A stretch of 64,000 nucleotides of DNA from CAYMUR01 sp964393615 (GTDB taxonomy: Bacteria > Planctomycetota > Planctomycetia > Pirellulales > Pirellulaceae). Both the position numbers and the translations under genes were made by a program. Positions 27,880 to 37,400 of this stretch are shown here, one piece after another. The notes under the pieces were generated by a model, which was not told where the DNA came from, made no database searches, and saw nothing but the letters and a program-made list of their open reading frames with translations. The DNA is taken from assembly GCA_964393615.1 (NCBI GenBank), contig CAYMUR010000019.1, forward strand, positions 1 through 64,000. The letters run 5' to 3'. How positions within the stretch are numbered: position 1 is the stretch's first letter; every line of letters starts with the position of its first letter.

Positions 27880-28788
27880 TTATTTCGTTGATTCTTGCGT
27901 TGGAATGTCGACAAGTCGACGTGAAATCTTGATCGTTTCAGGGTTCCGCAAGTCGATTTTAATGTTGGGATCCAGGTTCTCAAGGGGGCCGTGTGTGCGG
28001 GCGTAATCGACCAGACGTTTGATCTTGTCGTCTGTTGAGGCTTCCATACTCGCTTCTTCACCAGGAGCATTTCCCCAGATGATTTGATGATGTTGCAATG
28101 TGCGTAATACGTAAATGCCTGTGAAGTCATGCTTTACAACACTAGCAGTTTCGTTGAATACGATGGCGCTTAGTTTCAGATCTTGCCAGGCCGCCCCAAA
28201 TGCTGCTGCAATTTTTGCAGCTCTGACAACACGTGAATCGCCCCACGGTTCCCCGGTAACACCTGCTGGCCAGGTTTTTCCACATTCGATGCGGGCAAAA
28301 GACCGGACCGCATCGACGACGACATCGACGGGTAGTAAATGTCCTTCCTCGTCCACTGGAAAGTGCCCTCCTTTCACTTTAACCATGCCGACTGGTTTTC
28401 GAAAAACGAGTTTGACTTTTACAGTTCCATCGGCATGCTTGCTGACATGGTCCACATGCCGAACCCAGGGATGGAGTTCGAACGCCTCGGCGATCCGTCT
28501 GGTAGCCTGTTCGTCCAGCAATGAAATTTCATCCAGACTTCCATCTTGCTTCACCTCTTGCAGAATGTCAGTTTGGATCCACTCCGGCTGACTTGTTACT
28601 TGGAACACAGGGGTAAAGCGAGGGTGAGATCGTACATGAGAGTTGTAGTTTTGCCATGCGATTTGCATCGCATAGCCAGCGACAACGACCAGTAACAGAA
28701 AGGTAAAGATGGTCCAGGAGCGGCTGGAAAAGAGGTGTGCCAATTTGGTGGCTTGTCTGCCTTTTTGATGGTTGGAATTTTTTGACAT
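27880..28788 (-). CDS. FtsQ-like division/cell-wall protein with POTRA-type domain
   Basis: 302 residues from the ATG at 28788, fixed by AAGGAGG about 7 nt upstream; the ATG at 28812 lies before that site. Layout: basic cytosolic N-terminus, one membrane segment (about 24-42, WTIFTFLLLVVVAGYAMQIA), then a region matching the FtsQ/DivIB POTRA pattern. The match includes ELHPWVRHVDHV, VKVKLVFRKPVGMVKV and PVDEEGHLLP (about 60-150), the last being the typical substrate-domain start after the POTRA. It directly follows murB on the same strand, the gene order of dcw clusters. No ftsA or ftsZ follows. FtsQ normally bridges early and late division proteins; assignment rests on topology, motif pattern and synteny. 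Confidence 0.72.
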   Translation of the reverse strand: MSKNSNHQKGRQATKLAHLFSSRSWTIFTFLLLVVVAGYAMQIAWQNYNSHVRSHPRFTPVFQVTSQPEWIQTDILQEVKQDGSLDEISLLDEQATRRIAEAFELHPWVRHVDHVSKHADGTVKVKLVFRKPVGMVKVKGGHFPVDEEGHLLPVDVVVDAVRSFARIECGKTWPAGVTGEPWGDSRVVRAAKIAAAFGAAWQDLKLSAIVFNETASVVKHDFTGIYVLRTLQHHQIIWGNAPGEEASMEASTDDKIKRLVDYARTHGPLENLDPNIKIDLRNPETIKISRRLVDIPTQESTK

Positions 28789-28848
28789 GGCGAATCCTCC
28801 TTGATTGGCCATTGACAGTGATTTCAGGGCGCAGCCCGGCGCAGACGC

Positions 28849-29727
28849 TTACCACACTTCAAGATCACGTTCCAATTCAATTCCCAATAGATCGATGACT
28901 CTTTGTCGCATTGTTTCCGTAAGTTTCAATACATCTTCCGAAGTCGCTCCAGGGTGAGCGATGACATAGTTTCCGTTACGATCACTAACTTCGGCCAGAC
29001 CAACCTTGGTACCGCGCAGGCCAGCCTGATCGATCAAATCGGCAACGCGAACTCCTTGGGGGTTCTTGAAGATTCTACTTGCAAACTGGTCCACAGTTGG
29101 TTGTTTCGACTTGGCAATGATCCACAGTTTTTGCATTTGCTTGGTGAGGTCATGCGAGGCTTCTTTTTCCAACTGGAACTCGGCTGCCAAGATGACCAAC
29201 TCATTCAAGCTGCTTTGTCCGTGTGAAAACTGGAGGTCGTCGCGCTGTCGACGAATAATTTCACCAGTCCGGGTCATGGTGGTGGCTGAGTGAGTCCACT
29301 GACCGACGTCGGCATGTTGACGTCCGGAATTACCGTGGAGAGCACCTCCGACGGTCCCCGGAATCCCGACCAAGGGTTCCAATCCTGCAAGGCCTTCGCG
29401 TACAGCGTTGGAAATCACATGTGCCAACGAAGCGCCACCGCCCGCTTGCAACACATTGTCCTTTACCACGATTTGACAAAATGCTGCTGCGCCTAAGTGA
29501 ATCACGATACCCTGGATGCCCGCCTCACGTACCAACAGATTGGATCCACCCCCTAATAGCCGGATCGGTATCTCCTCGGTATGACAGCGTTTCACCAACA
29601 TCGCCAACTCGTCCTGCGTAGTCGGCTCGGCAAAATATTGAGCCGTGCCTCCCATCCGCAACCAAGTATGGCGGGCCATGGGTTCATCTTCACGAATAAT
29701 ATGTTCTAATCCACTAAATAAACTCAT
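28849..29727 (-). CDS. murB: UDP-N-acetylenolpyruvoylglucosamine reductase
   Basis: 292 residues, type II MurB size. It reduces UDP-GlcNAc-enolpyruvate to UDP-MurNAc with NADPH and bound FAD in peptidoglycan precursor synthesis. Motifs: RMGGTAQYF, LLGGGSNLLV, GIPGTVGGALHGNSG (FAD site) and IFKNPQG. In most MurBs the last is preceded by GS, the catalytic proton-donor Ser; here the sequence is FASRIFKNP, placing Arg218 at that position with Ser one residue earlier. The C-terminal catalytic Glu position (usually LExE) appears as LERD. So family identity is firm but the active site is unusual. The ftsQ-like gene follows 60 bases downstream. Confidence 0.92.
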   Translation of the reverse strand: MSLFSGLEHIIREDEPMARHTWLRMGGTAQYFAEPTTQDELAMLVKRCHTEEIPIRLLGGGSNLLVREAGIQGIVIHLGAAAFCQIVVKDNVLQAGGGASLAHVISNAVREGLAGLEPLVGIPGTVGGALHGNSGRQHADVGQWTHSATTMTRTGEIIRRQRDDLQFSHGQSSLNELVILAAEFQLEKEASHDLTKQMQKLWIIAKSKQPTVDQFASRIFKNPQGVRVADLIDQAGLRGTKVGLAEVSDRNGNYVIAHPGATSEDVLKLTETMRQRVIDLLGIELERDLEVW

Positions 29728-30007
29728 CGTAGTCGCGATGATACGACCCTTATGGCTGTGCTGTCAATGTGAAGGCTCGCGGTGTTATCAAGAGGACCGG
29801 TTGACATCTCGGGTATAGAATATAGAGCATAGGGGAATGGGGTAGGTGAAGTTAAGGCCGAATTGTACCATTCAGTGCTCCCAGTAAGAAATAAATGCGG
29901 ATCTTTCCACATTTTATGTTGCGTTATCTGGCCCATTTATCCTTCTTCGGTGACTTTTTGTGTCACCCTGCTATTTTTTTTATTTTGCCATTTTGAAACC
30001 AAGAACC

Positions 30008-31237
30008 ATGCAAGCCGAAGTAATTTCTATTGGTGATGAACTGACAAGTGGCCAACGGTTGGATACCAATAGCCAATGGCTTAGCCAACAATTGGCTCAA
30101 TTGGGGATTCGCGTGCTGTTCCATACTACCGTAGGCGATGACCTTAGTGCGAATGTTGATGTATTTCGCGCGGCAATGAAGCGGGCTGACATCATTGTTG
30201 CCACGGGTGGGTTAGGCCCGACCGCGGACGACCTGACACGACAGGCAATTGCCGACGCGGTTGAACTACCTTTGCAACTCGATGAACAGGTCTTGTTGCA
30301 GATTCAGGAACGTTTTGTGCAGCATGGAAGGACTATGCCTGCCCAGAATCGGACACAAGCCTTGTTCCCGGCAGGTAGTCAGGTCATCCCGAATCCCGAA
30401 GGAACTGCGCCGGGCATTGATATTTCATATGCTCGGCCTGGAAAGAGTCCGTCGCGGACATTTGCATTACCTGGTGTTCCGGCAGAAATGCAACAGATGT
30501 GGGCTGCTAGTGTAGAACCTGCCTTGTCTGAAAGCGGAAGGGGACGCCGCCGTGTCATTTGTCACCGTGCCATTAAATGTTTTGGTATCGGCGAGAGTCA
30601 TTTGGAGGAAATGTTGCCGGATATTATTCGACGAGGCCGTGAACCTTCGGTGGGTATCACGGTTCACAAAGCGACGATTACGCTACGCATTACGGCGGAG
30701 GGTCCAACACGCCAAGAGGCATTGGCGACGATGGTTCCGACGGTGGCAATCATTCGAGAAAAACTAGGAAATCTGGTCTTTGGAGAAGAAGACGATGAAA
30801 TGGAGCATGCTGTGTTCCGCCTGTTAAAGCAGCACTCATTGACTTTAGCTACGGCCGAGAGCGGCACCTTGGGTTTAGTCTCAGAGTGTTTGGGACGGCT
30901 ACCTGGTGTCGCACAGATCTTTCGTGGAGGCATTACGGTTACTGCCGACTCGGCAGCGATCAGTGAGAACTTGTATACGCAAGCCGGCGTGGAAGCTTTG
31001 GCTGCGAAGGTCAGAGATGATTTCGGTGCCGATTTGGGTTTGGCAGTTGGCGCATTTCCACCACTAAAAGCTGGCGACGAAGTACCAGGCGAATTTTTTC
31101 TGGCCTTGGCTGATTCAGACCGTGTCCATTCGGTACAGCGCCGATTTGCAGGTCATTCAGATATTCGTCGTGAACGTAGTGCCAAACAGGCACTCGACTT
31201 GGTTCGATTGTGGGTGATCAACAACGGTACGTTATGA
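30008..31237 (+). CDS. cinA: CinA-family protein (NMN amidohydrolase / competence-damage type)
   Basis: 409 residues from the ATG at 30008. The N-terminal molybdopterin-binding-like (COG1058) domain has EVISIGDELTSGQRLDTNSQ and ATGGLGPTADDLTRQA. The C-terminal domain (TLATAESGTLGLVSECLGR) corresponds to the PncC nicotinamide mononucleotide deamidase domain, where the usual pattern is TAESCTGG; here the Cys-Thr-Gly-Gly stretch is GTLG, so that activity may be altered. CinA proteins recycle pyridine nucleotides or hydrolyse ADP-ribose. Transcribed alone, divergent from murB. Confidence 0.88.
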   Translation: MQAEVISIGDELTSGQRLDTNSQWLSQQLAQLGIRVLFHTTVGDDLSANVDVFRAAMKRADIIVATGGLGPTADDLTRQAIADAVELPLQLDEQVLLQIQERFVQHGRTMPAQNRTQALFPAGSQVIPNPEGTAPGIDISYARPGKSPSRTFALPGVPAEMQQMWAASVEPALSESGRGRRRVICHRAIKCFGIGESHLEEMLPDIIRRGREPSVGITVHKATITLRITAEGPTRQEALATMVPTVAIIREKLGNLVFGEEDDEMEHAVFRLLKQHSLTLATAESGTLGLVSECLGRLPGVAQIFRGGITVTADSAAISENLYTQAGVEALAAKVRDDFGADLGLAVGAFPPLKAGDEVPGEFFLALADSDRVHSVQRRFAGHSDIRRERSAKQALDLVRLWVINNGTL

Positions 31238-31407
31238 GTTGTCATGAATCATCGCATGAATCCAGCGTAGCTTTTCGGCTCTCCCAACCGACGTCAAATG
31301 GGACGGTTGCAAACTGGCTGTTTGGGGAACAAAACTCTTGCGCCTGGGTAGGCAGGTAATTCGTTTTACTTTTTGTCAGGGTCGTGGGAAGTGTCGCGAT
31401 GGAATTT

Positions 31408-31734
31408 TCATTCGTTCATGTCGTTTACCCCACGCAGTAACTGGATCTCTGTGGACTTGATCATGTCTTTGACGCGGAGGCGATGTTCTGTCATGTGGTC
31501 TGCGACTAAATGATCCTTCAGAGCATCGACGCTTTCCCATTTTTCTATGAGCGTTATCGTATTAGGGTGGGGCGTGGCTGGTAGAGTAACATTAGGGTCG
31601 GCTAGATCAACCGTGGGTTCGTACTGAATACAACCCTGTTCTGCTCGCACGGCTGGCAAAACTTGTGAGAATACCTTTACAAAACGCTCCAAGCTGCCCT
31701 CTTTGATCTCGAAGCGAACAATGACATGTACCAT
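31408..31734 (-). CDS. Antibiotic biosynthesis monooxygenase (ABM/YgiN-like) domain protein
   Basis: 108 residues. The start at 31734 is supported by AAGGAA 6-7 nt upstream; longer frames exist without a site. MVHVIVRFEIKEGSLERFVK, EQGCIQYEP and LIEKWESVDALKDHLVADHM follow the dimeric ferredoxin-like ABM pattern, with the late His often functional. Small proteins of this type act as quinol monooxygenases or haem/aldehyde-related enzymes; the substrate is not readable. Isolated gene, convergent with cinA. Confidence 0.82.
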   Translation of the reverse strand: MVHVIVRFEIKEGSLERFVKVFSQVLPAVRAEQGCIQYEPTVDLADPNVTLPATPHPNTITLIEKWESVDALKDHLVADHMTEHRLRVKDMIKSTEIQLLRGVNDMNE

Positions 31735-32032
31735 TGGTTTTTCCTTGTTGCCGTAGCTAATATTGGTGACTTCAGCTTCAATATTTGGTACGTCAAGTGA
31801 GAATGATTTGTAATTGACAACTTCTAGTAGACATTGGATAACGAACAAAGGGGAAAATGTAAAGTACGTGAAGTATCTGGCGACACGACAAAAGTACCTG
31901 GCGACAACTGTACGTCGAGGGCCGCATGATCGATCTTGGCTTGGTTAGTGATCGCTCGAATACATTGAGGGTTGGTCGGACACGTTTTGACGAACTTGTT
32001 TGTGATGGTTAATTTTTTTGATCGGCTGAAAA
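31735..32032. other. Divergent intergenic region with short repeats
   Basis: 298 bases between the ABM gene and htrA. The 15-bp unit AAGTAYCTGGCGACA occurs at 31871-31885 and 31892-31906 (21-bp period), so the two sites are on the same face of the helix. A shorter AAGTACGTG precedes them. Possible operator for one or both genes. Confidence 0.5.
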
Positions 32033-33271
32033 ATGCTGTTTGGAAAATCTCTTGATTTAGTTGACGAAGGCGAAGTTGTGGCCGTGCCATCACAGTCCAA
32101 CGTGGAATCTACTGTCGTGCCACCTCCCAAGATGTCACCTTCTGGTCGATCGTTTACCATATTGGTATGGGTCTTATGTGGGCTTTTGATCTTGCTGGCC
32201 TTGCGGTATATGGTCCCCTATTACATTGAGGAGATGAATTACGCTGCGGCGCGAGGCAAACAGCGGGCCGAAGTTGAAGTGGCAGTGGACGGTTTGGCTG
32301 AACTAGGTTTGGATAGTTTATCGACAGCTTATCAACTGGTGTCCAAGCGTGTTGGTCCTAGTGTTGTTTATATTGATACGATTAAAACTTCAAACTCCGG
32401 ATTACCCCGTGACGAATTTGGATTTTTGTTTGGACCCGGCGGATATCGACAGCAAAACCAGGGATCTGGAGTCATTATGGATTCGGCCGGATATATTCTC
32501 ACCAATAATCATGTTATTGAGCGAGCTACCAATATTTCCGTAGAATTGAATGAAGGTCGGACAGTCAGCGCTGTGGTCATTGGCAACGACTTGTTAACAG
32601 ATTTAGCATTAATAAAAATCGAAGCGTCTGGTTTGATTGCAGCCGAGTGGGGAAACAGTGATGCTCTCGAAGTGGGGGCCTTGGTATGGGCTGTTGGTAG
32701 TCCCTTTGGTTATGAACAGTCGATTACTGCAGGCATTCTCAGTGCTAAAAATCGACCAGGTTTGGGGCCGCATCAGCGATTTTTACAAACCGATGCAGCT
32801 GTGAATCCTGGTAATAGTGGTGGGCCGTTGGTGGACGCATTGGGGCATGTGATAGGTATCAATACAGCCATCCTGGGAGAGTCTTATCGAGGAATCAGTT
32901 TTGCCATTCCCAGCTCTATCGCCCGCAATGTGTATGAGGATCTGAAGAAAAATGGCATGGTACCTCGGGGGTGGTTAGGAGTTGCCATGGAACCTGCTGG
33001 TTCCGAACGTGCACTTGAGGCGGGGGTGACTGCTACCGAGGGGGCAGTCGTGATCAATGTGTTTTCAGGCTCGCCAGCCACTAAGGCTGGTATTCAACCA
33101 GGTGACGTTATCGTGCAATGGGGGGAAAATTCAGTCGACACGTGTGAAAAATTAAGCCTGCTCGTAGCCGAAACACCCATTGGATCACGAGTAGATGTTC
33201 GAATCCGGCGCGATAATGTCGACATCACCGTGAAGGTGGACGTGGTACTACGGCCAAGACAGGTGGAATAA
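32033..33271 (+). CDS. HtrA/DegP-like membrane-anchored serine protease with PDZ domain
   Basis: 412 residues. A cytosolic N-terminus of about 43 residues precedes one membrane segment (FTILVWVLCGLLILLALRYM). The trypsin-like domain carries the triad His160 (LTNNHVIE), Asp190 (TDLALIKIE) and Ser262 (NPGNSGGPL). One C-terminal PDZ domain follows (VVINVFSGSPATKAGIQPGD). These proteases degrade or sense misfolded envelope proteins; the anchored single-PDZ layout is like DegS. It is the first of a same-strand series with the BamD-like and LptE genes, which also concern the outer envelope. Confidence 0.93.
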   Translation: MLFGKSLDLVDEGEVVAVPSQSNVESTVVPPPKMSPSGRSFTILVWVLCGLLILLALRYMVPYYIEEMNYAAARGKQRAEVEVAVDGLAELGLDSLSTAYQLVSKRVGPSVVYIDTIKTSNSGLPRDEFGFLFGPGGYRQQNQGSGVIMDSAGYILTNNHVIERATNISVELNEGRTVSAVVIGNDLLTDLALIKIEASGLIAAEWGNSDALEVGALVWAVGSPFGYEQSITAGILSAKNRPGLGPHQRFLQTDAAVNPGNSGGPLVDALGHVIGINTAILGESYRGISFAIPSSIARNVYEDLKKNGMVPRGWLGVAMEPAGSERALEAGVTATEGAVVINVFSGSPATKAGIQPGDVIVQWGENSVDTCEKLSLLVAETPIGSRVDVRIRRDNVDITVKVDVVLRPRQVE

Positions 33272-33607
33272 CTAGGATGGATTTGGTGATGTCGGTAACT
33301 GGTTTAGCTGTCTGCAAGAAGGAGCCCCATGAACATGTTGTCATCTTTAAGCTGATAGAGTGACGAGCTATCGTCCCTGATTTTTCGGTATTTCCCGGAT
33401 TTGACTGCACAGACTGCAAGCTTGAGTAGCATGCATTGAAGGGACCGTTTCTTTCGTTGCCATCATTGCTGACGCACAACGCACTTGACTTGTATTGGGG
33501 CCATCTCATACCTTCCCGCGACACTTTGCTTTTTTACAGCAAGAGTCCACCCCTATGCTTGATCGGGTGTTACCCGTATTGCCTCCTCCAGCCGAGAATT
33601 TCAACTA
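33272..33607. other. Intergenic region, nothing recognised
   Basis: 336 bases between htrA and the BamD-like gene. Open frames here (for instance 33436-33831, overlapping the next gene) look like shadows. No hairpin terminator seen. Confidence 0.45.
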
Positions 33608-35020
33608 ATGCACTGGTTTTGTTTGCGTATTCCACTGCGTTTAACTTGCTTGTTGATCCTGACAACATTCTGTACAGGTTGCCGAATGATGGATTCGTGG
33701 AATCAGGGCGATGTGGTTGCCCAGTACGAGCAGATGCGTGCACAGCAAAGGTGGTGGGAACAGAATCGGCACAGGGCCGAATATGTAAGCGGTCGTGGCT
33801 GGTATCTTGCCGACACGGGGCAATATTATGACGGTTCCGGTCGCCCTGTTGCCGATGCAGCTGACCAAGTGCAACAAGTTGTATTTGAGACTAAAGAAGA
33901 AAAGGTGGAAACAGTTGATTCGAAAAAGAAAACGGAATTTGGTTTGAAATCACTGGTGTCCGGTAAAATGGTTCGCGAGTTGAAAGACGTAACTGGATAT
34001 GGACCGGATCAGCAGGAAGCACGTCAGGCATTAGTGAAGGCGGACAATCTCTACCGTGAAGCGATTCAATTAGCCAGTTCGGAAAAAAAGAAAAGCCATA
34101 AAAGATACCTGGAGGCTGCTGAGAATTACGCGCAGGCAGCCCAAGCGTGGCCAGATTCTGCGATTGAAGAGGAAGCACTTTTTAAAGTGGCTGAATGTTA
34201 CTTTTTTGCAGATGATTTACCAGAAGCCGAAGACCAATTTGGGAGATTGATCAAGAAATATCCCAATACGCGTTTTCTTGAGTTGATCGGTAGTCGTCGA
34301 TTCAAGATTGCTGAATTTTGGCTCGCAAAAAATCGGGAGGAACAACGCCGGCGTCTGCAACCAAATTTCCATGACAAAACGCAACCAATGTTAGACTGTT
34401 TTGGCCATGCCGTTCGTTTGTATGATCGCATCCGCATTGATGATCCAGTAGGTGATTTGGCGGACGACGCTACCATGGCTGCTGCCAACGCTTTTTTTGA
34501 AAAAGGAAAATATTCCAAAGCAGATCAACTCTATACAGATTTACGAGAGGCGTTTCCAGACAGTGAGCATCAGTTTGAAGCACATTTGTTGGCCATTAAG
34601 TGCAAACTGATGATTTACCAAGGACCCGAGTATGACTCGTCGCCGTTGGATGATGCCGAGAAACTATACCAAAAGATAAGACGGCAATTCCCCCAGGAGT
34701 ACCAAAAGCGTCATGCATTGTTAGACATAAGTGTTGCCAAAATCCGTGCAAAACAGGCCGAACAGGTGTGGTTCTTTGCGGAATATTTTGACCGCCGTGG
34801 TGAGACGAATGGGGCACAGCACTATTACAATCGAGTTGTCCGAGATTTTCCTGGAACCAGCATTGCAGAAAAATCGGATAAACGTTTAGCAGAACTGCAA
34901 ACTGAACCGGAAGCACCTCCCTCGCGGCTCGCAACAGTGAAAGGGTTGTTTGAACGTCGCGACGAAGAAATCCCGCCACTTCGGTCAGAAACAGGAGGTT
35001 CGGGCACCATACTACGCTAG
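33608..35020 (+). CDS. BamD-like outer-membrane assembly lipoprotein (TPR)
   Basis: 470 residues. A lipoprotein signal peptide ends in LTTFCTGC, giving an acylated Cys at about residue 25. The middle has tetratricopeptide-like helical repeats: YAQAAQAWPDSAIEEEALFK, AEDQFGRLIKKYPNTRFLEL and KADQLYTDLREAFPDSEHQF. The spacing, with Tyr-Pro at helix ends, follows the YfiO/BamD pattern. BamD is the essential lipoprotein of the machine that inserts beta-barrel proteins into the outer membrane. This version is about twice the usual 245 residues. No bamA is in the window. lptE follows after 85 bases. Confidence 0.82.
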   Translation: MHWFCLRIPLRLTCLLILTTFCTGCRMMDSWNQGDVVAQYEQMRAQQRWWEQNRHRAEYVSGRGWYLADTGQYYDGSGRPVADAADQVQQVVFETKEEKVETVDSKKKTEFGLKSLVSGKMVRELKDVTGYGPDQQEARQALVKADNLYREAIQLASSEKKKSHKRYLEAAENYAQAAQAWPDSAIEEEALFKVAECYFFADDLPEAEDQFGRLIKKYPNTRFLELIGSRRFKIAEFWLAKNREEQRRRLQPNFHDKTQPMLDCFGHAVRLYDRIRIDDPVGDLADDATMAAANAFFEKGKYSKADQLYTDLREAFPDSEHQFEAHLLAIKCKLMIYQGPEYDSSPLDDAEKLYQKIRRQFPQEYQKRHALLDISVAKIRAKQAEQVWFFAEYFDRRGETNGAQHYYNRVVRDFPGTSIAEKSDKRLAELQTEPEAPPSRLATVKGLFERRDEEIPPLRSETGGSGTILR

Positions 35021-35105
35021 AGTAAATGGGCGTGGTGACCGAGGCCTATCACCTGTATACCAACGATGTCAATGACTGATTCGTGCTAACTATTTGGCAT
35101 GACGA

Positions 35106-35678
35106 ATGCAAGTAACTCTGTCTCACCACGGAAGCCAGACTGTGCGGCAAATCTTCTCTTTGATTGGCGTGACTGTTGGTAGCGGTATGCTGATACTTTT
35201 GTCAGCAGGATGTGCCGGCTATCAGGTTGGTCCCCAAGCTCTTTTCCGGCCGGATATCTGCACAATTTACGTACCAGTCTTTGAATCGGATACGTTACGG
35301 CGTAATCTGGGAGAGTGGTTAACCGAAGCAGTTATTAAACAGATTGAACAGACAACTAGCTACAAGGTCGTTGGTCGATTACCAGCCGACAGTACGCTTT
35401 CTGGTCGCATTATGTTCGACGGCAAGCATCCTTTGACGGAGAACCGCCGAGACGAACCGAATGACATTGAGCATTCAATGGTTGTTCAGATGCAGTGGCA
35501 TAACGCCCAAGGTGGCATTTTGGTAGAGCGTACTTTTGGCATTCCTATGTCCCTTGTTCATATTACCAATACAGGTGCGTTGGTCCCGCAAGCAGGCCAA
35601 TCAATGGTTACAGCGCAGCAGGAATTGGTGCGGGATTTGGCCTTTCAAATTGTTGGCCAGCTCGAAAAGCCTTGGTAG
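35106..35678 (+). CDS. LptE-like outer-membrane LPS assembly lipoprotein
   Basis: 190 residues. Signal peptide with lipobox LLSAGC followed by AGYQVGPQALF. The body follows the LptE family pattern: ICTIYVPVFESDTLRRNLGE, WLTEAVIKQIEQTTSYKVV and ADSTLSGRIMF, then a C-terminal helix. LptE plugs the LptD barrel that places lipopolysaccharide in the outer leaflet. Its presence supports a Gram-negative-type outer membrane in this planctomycete. It is 85 bases downstream of the BamD-like gene, likely the same transcript. Confidence 0.85.
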   Translation: MQVTLSHHGSQTVRQIFSLIGVTVGSGMLILLSAGCAGYQVGPQALFRPDICTIYVPVFESDTLRRNLGEWLTEAVIKQIEQTTSYKVVGRLPADSTLSGRIMFDGKHPLTENRRDEPNDIEHSMVVQMQWHNAQGGILVERTFGIPMSLVHITNTGALVPQAGQSMVTAQQELVRDLAFQIVGQLEKPW

Positions 35679-35956
35679 TAGCTGTGTGATAACCATGCAG
35701 AATTACGAAGGGGTAAGGGCTTTCTACGCGTTTCTTTTCAGGTTGCGATGCCCTCTTTCAATGACGCGGTACCTTTATAGATTGACCTGGTATCGAAAGA
35801 ACCGTGATATTCAATGCATCCATTAGGTGCTCGGCGCCTGCATGACACTGCTCTCATTTCGGGGGATATCTAATTTGCTCGACAAGTGTGGTTATCACCG
35901 ACTTGGCCTGTTTTGTTCTAAATACACGGTACAAGAAACTTGTTAGGATAATCATT

Positions 35957-36829
35957 ATGGATTCTGATAATCATATTTCCCGTGAACGAGCAACTTCGTG
36001 GACCATTCGGACTCGAGTATTGCAGATCGACAAACGTCCGTTATTGATGGGTATCGTGAACGTTACACCTGACAGCTTTTCCGACGGCGGTGATTTTTTT
36101 GACGTTACTCGGGCTGTTGAACATGGCACGACGCTCGTTCAACAAGGTGCCGATTTGTTGGATATTGGTGGCGAAAGCACGCGCCCCTATTCAAGTCCTG
36201 TGTCTTCCGATGAGGAACTGCGTCGGGTGGTGCCTGTCGTTGAACGTCTATGTGACGTGGTCAATGTGCCCCTTTCCATTGATACTTCCAAGCCGGAAGT
36301 TGCCAGGTACGCTTTGCAGGCGGGAGTCGAAATTGTCAACGACGTCACGGGTTTGGAAAATGAAGAGATGTTGCAAGTTGCTGTGGAATACGGGGCAGGT
36401 GTCTGTGTGATGCATATGCAAGGGTGTCCGCAAACCATGCAGGAGAATCCTGAATACCAGGATGTTGCCAGGGAAATTCGGGAATATTTGAGAAAACGTC
36501 GTGATGTCTTGGTGCGAGAAGGTGTAGAGCCTGAGAAAATTTGTCTTGATCCAGGCATCGGTTTTGGCAAAACGCATGAACATAACCTGACTTTACTTTC
36601 GAATTGTCAGCGGTTCCATGATCTTGGTTGTCCGATTCTTGTGGGGCATTCACGTAAGGGATTCATTGGAAAGGTTTTGGGCGACAAGCAGGCAGATCGA
36701 ACGGCTGGGTCGATTGGCGTCGCCTTGTCACTGGCCCAACAACGTGTTCAAATCATTCGCGTGCATGATATCCAGCCTGTTCGCAGGGCATTGTTACTGT
36801 TTGAAGCAACTGGCGGCATCGCTTCTTAG
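35957..36829 (+). CDS. folP: Dihydropteroate synthase
   Basis: 290 residues from the ATG at 35957; the longer frame from 35888 lacks family sequence. Joins p-aminobenzoate to dihydropterin pyrophosphate in folate synthesis. Motifs: LLMGIVNVTPDSFSDGG (first pterin loop), DLLDIGGESTRPYSSPVSSD (second loop), PLSIDTSKPEVA, EIVNDVTGL, ICLDPGIGFGKTHEHNL, ILVGHSRKGFIG (Lys of the active site) and IIRVHDI at the end. All expected residues are present. A small membrane protein gene follows 24 bases later. Confidence 0.95.
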   Translation: MDSDNHISRERATSWTIRTRVLQIDKRPLLMGIVNVTPDSFSDGGDFFDVTRAVEHGTTLVQQGADLLDIGGESTRPYSSPVSSDEELRRVVPVVERLCDVVNVPLSIDTSKPEVARYALQAGVEIVNDVTGLENEEMLQVAVEYGAGVCVMHMQGCPQTMQENPEYQDVAREIREYLRKRRDVLVREGVEPEKICLDPGIGFGKTHEHNLTLLSNCQRFHDLGCPILVGHSRKGFIGKVLGDKQADRTAGSIGVALSLAQQRVQIIRVHDIQPVRRALLLFEATGGIAS

Positions 36830-36853
36830 AAAATATTACGACTGACGATTTCC

Positions 36854-37300
36854 ATGTCCGATCCGGCCAATCCTTATTTAGCTCCACCTGTCGATTTTGT
36901 TGTTCAAGCACGCGACACGCCAAATGCGATGTTTAAACCCTTTTTGGTGATTGCCCTTGTCTTGCTGAGTATCGCCATGGGGTGTTGCAAACCCTGGCTG
37001 CCGAGCGATACGAACCTACCATCTCAGTTCGTTCTATTACATGTGATCTTGTCGTCACTGTTGGTTTTGTGGTGGTACGATCTTGATCAACGAGAGCTGG
37101 GCCATCGGCCCTCCTTTTTTTCCCGTTTGTTGATGTTGATTTGTCCCTTGTTCATGTTGCCATTTCACTTCTTAATGACTCGGGGGCCTCACTATTGGAA
37201 ATGGATTGGTGGTGCCACTCTCTATTTTTTAGTGGTGAAACTACTGGAAATAGCGTCATCCACCATCAGTCAATGGTTGCTACAATGGCTGCATGCATGA
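36854..37300 (+). CDS. Small membrane protein of unknown function
   Basis: 148 residues, starting MSDPANPYLAPPVDF, an N-terminus often seen in planctomycete membrane proteins (NPYxxP). Hydrophobic segments lie at about 27-44, 58-74, 90-108 and 117-140, with a strongly Trp/Leu-rich end. Not recognised. It begins 24 bases after folP and precedes proA by 100 bases, so it may be in the folP transcript. Confidence 0.65.
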   Translation: MSDPANPYLAPPVDFVVQARDTPNAMFKPFLVIALVLLSIAMGCCKPWLPSDTNLPSQFVLLHVILSSLLVLWWYDLDQRELGHRPSFFSRLLMLICPLFMLPFHFLMTRGPHYWKWIGGATLYFLVVKLLEIASSTISQWLLQWLHA

Positions 37301-37400
37301 TCGCACCGCATGCCAGCGGTTGAGTGCTGGCGACATTGACTCCGCTGGCGAATTGCCTGATACTTTGCTCCCGTTTTCCAAAAAGAACTAGTAAGAAGCC

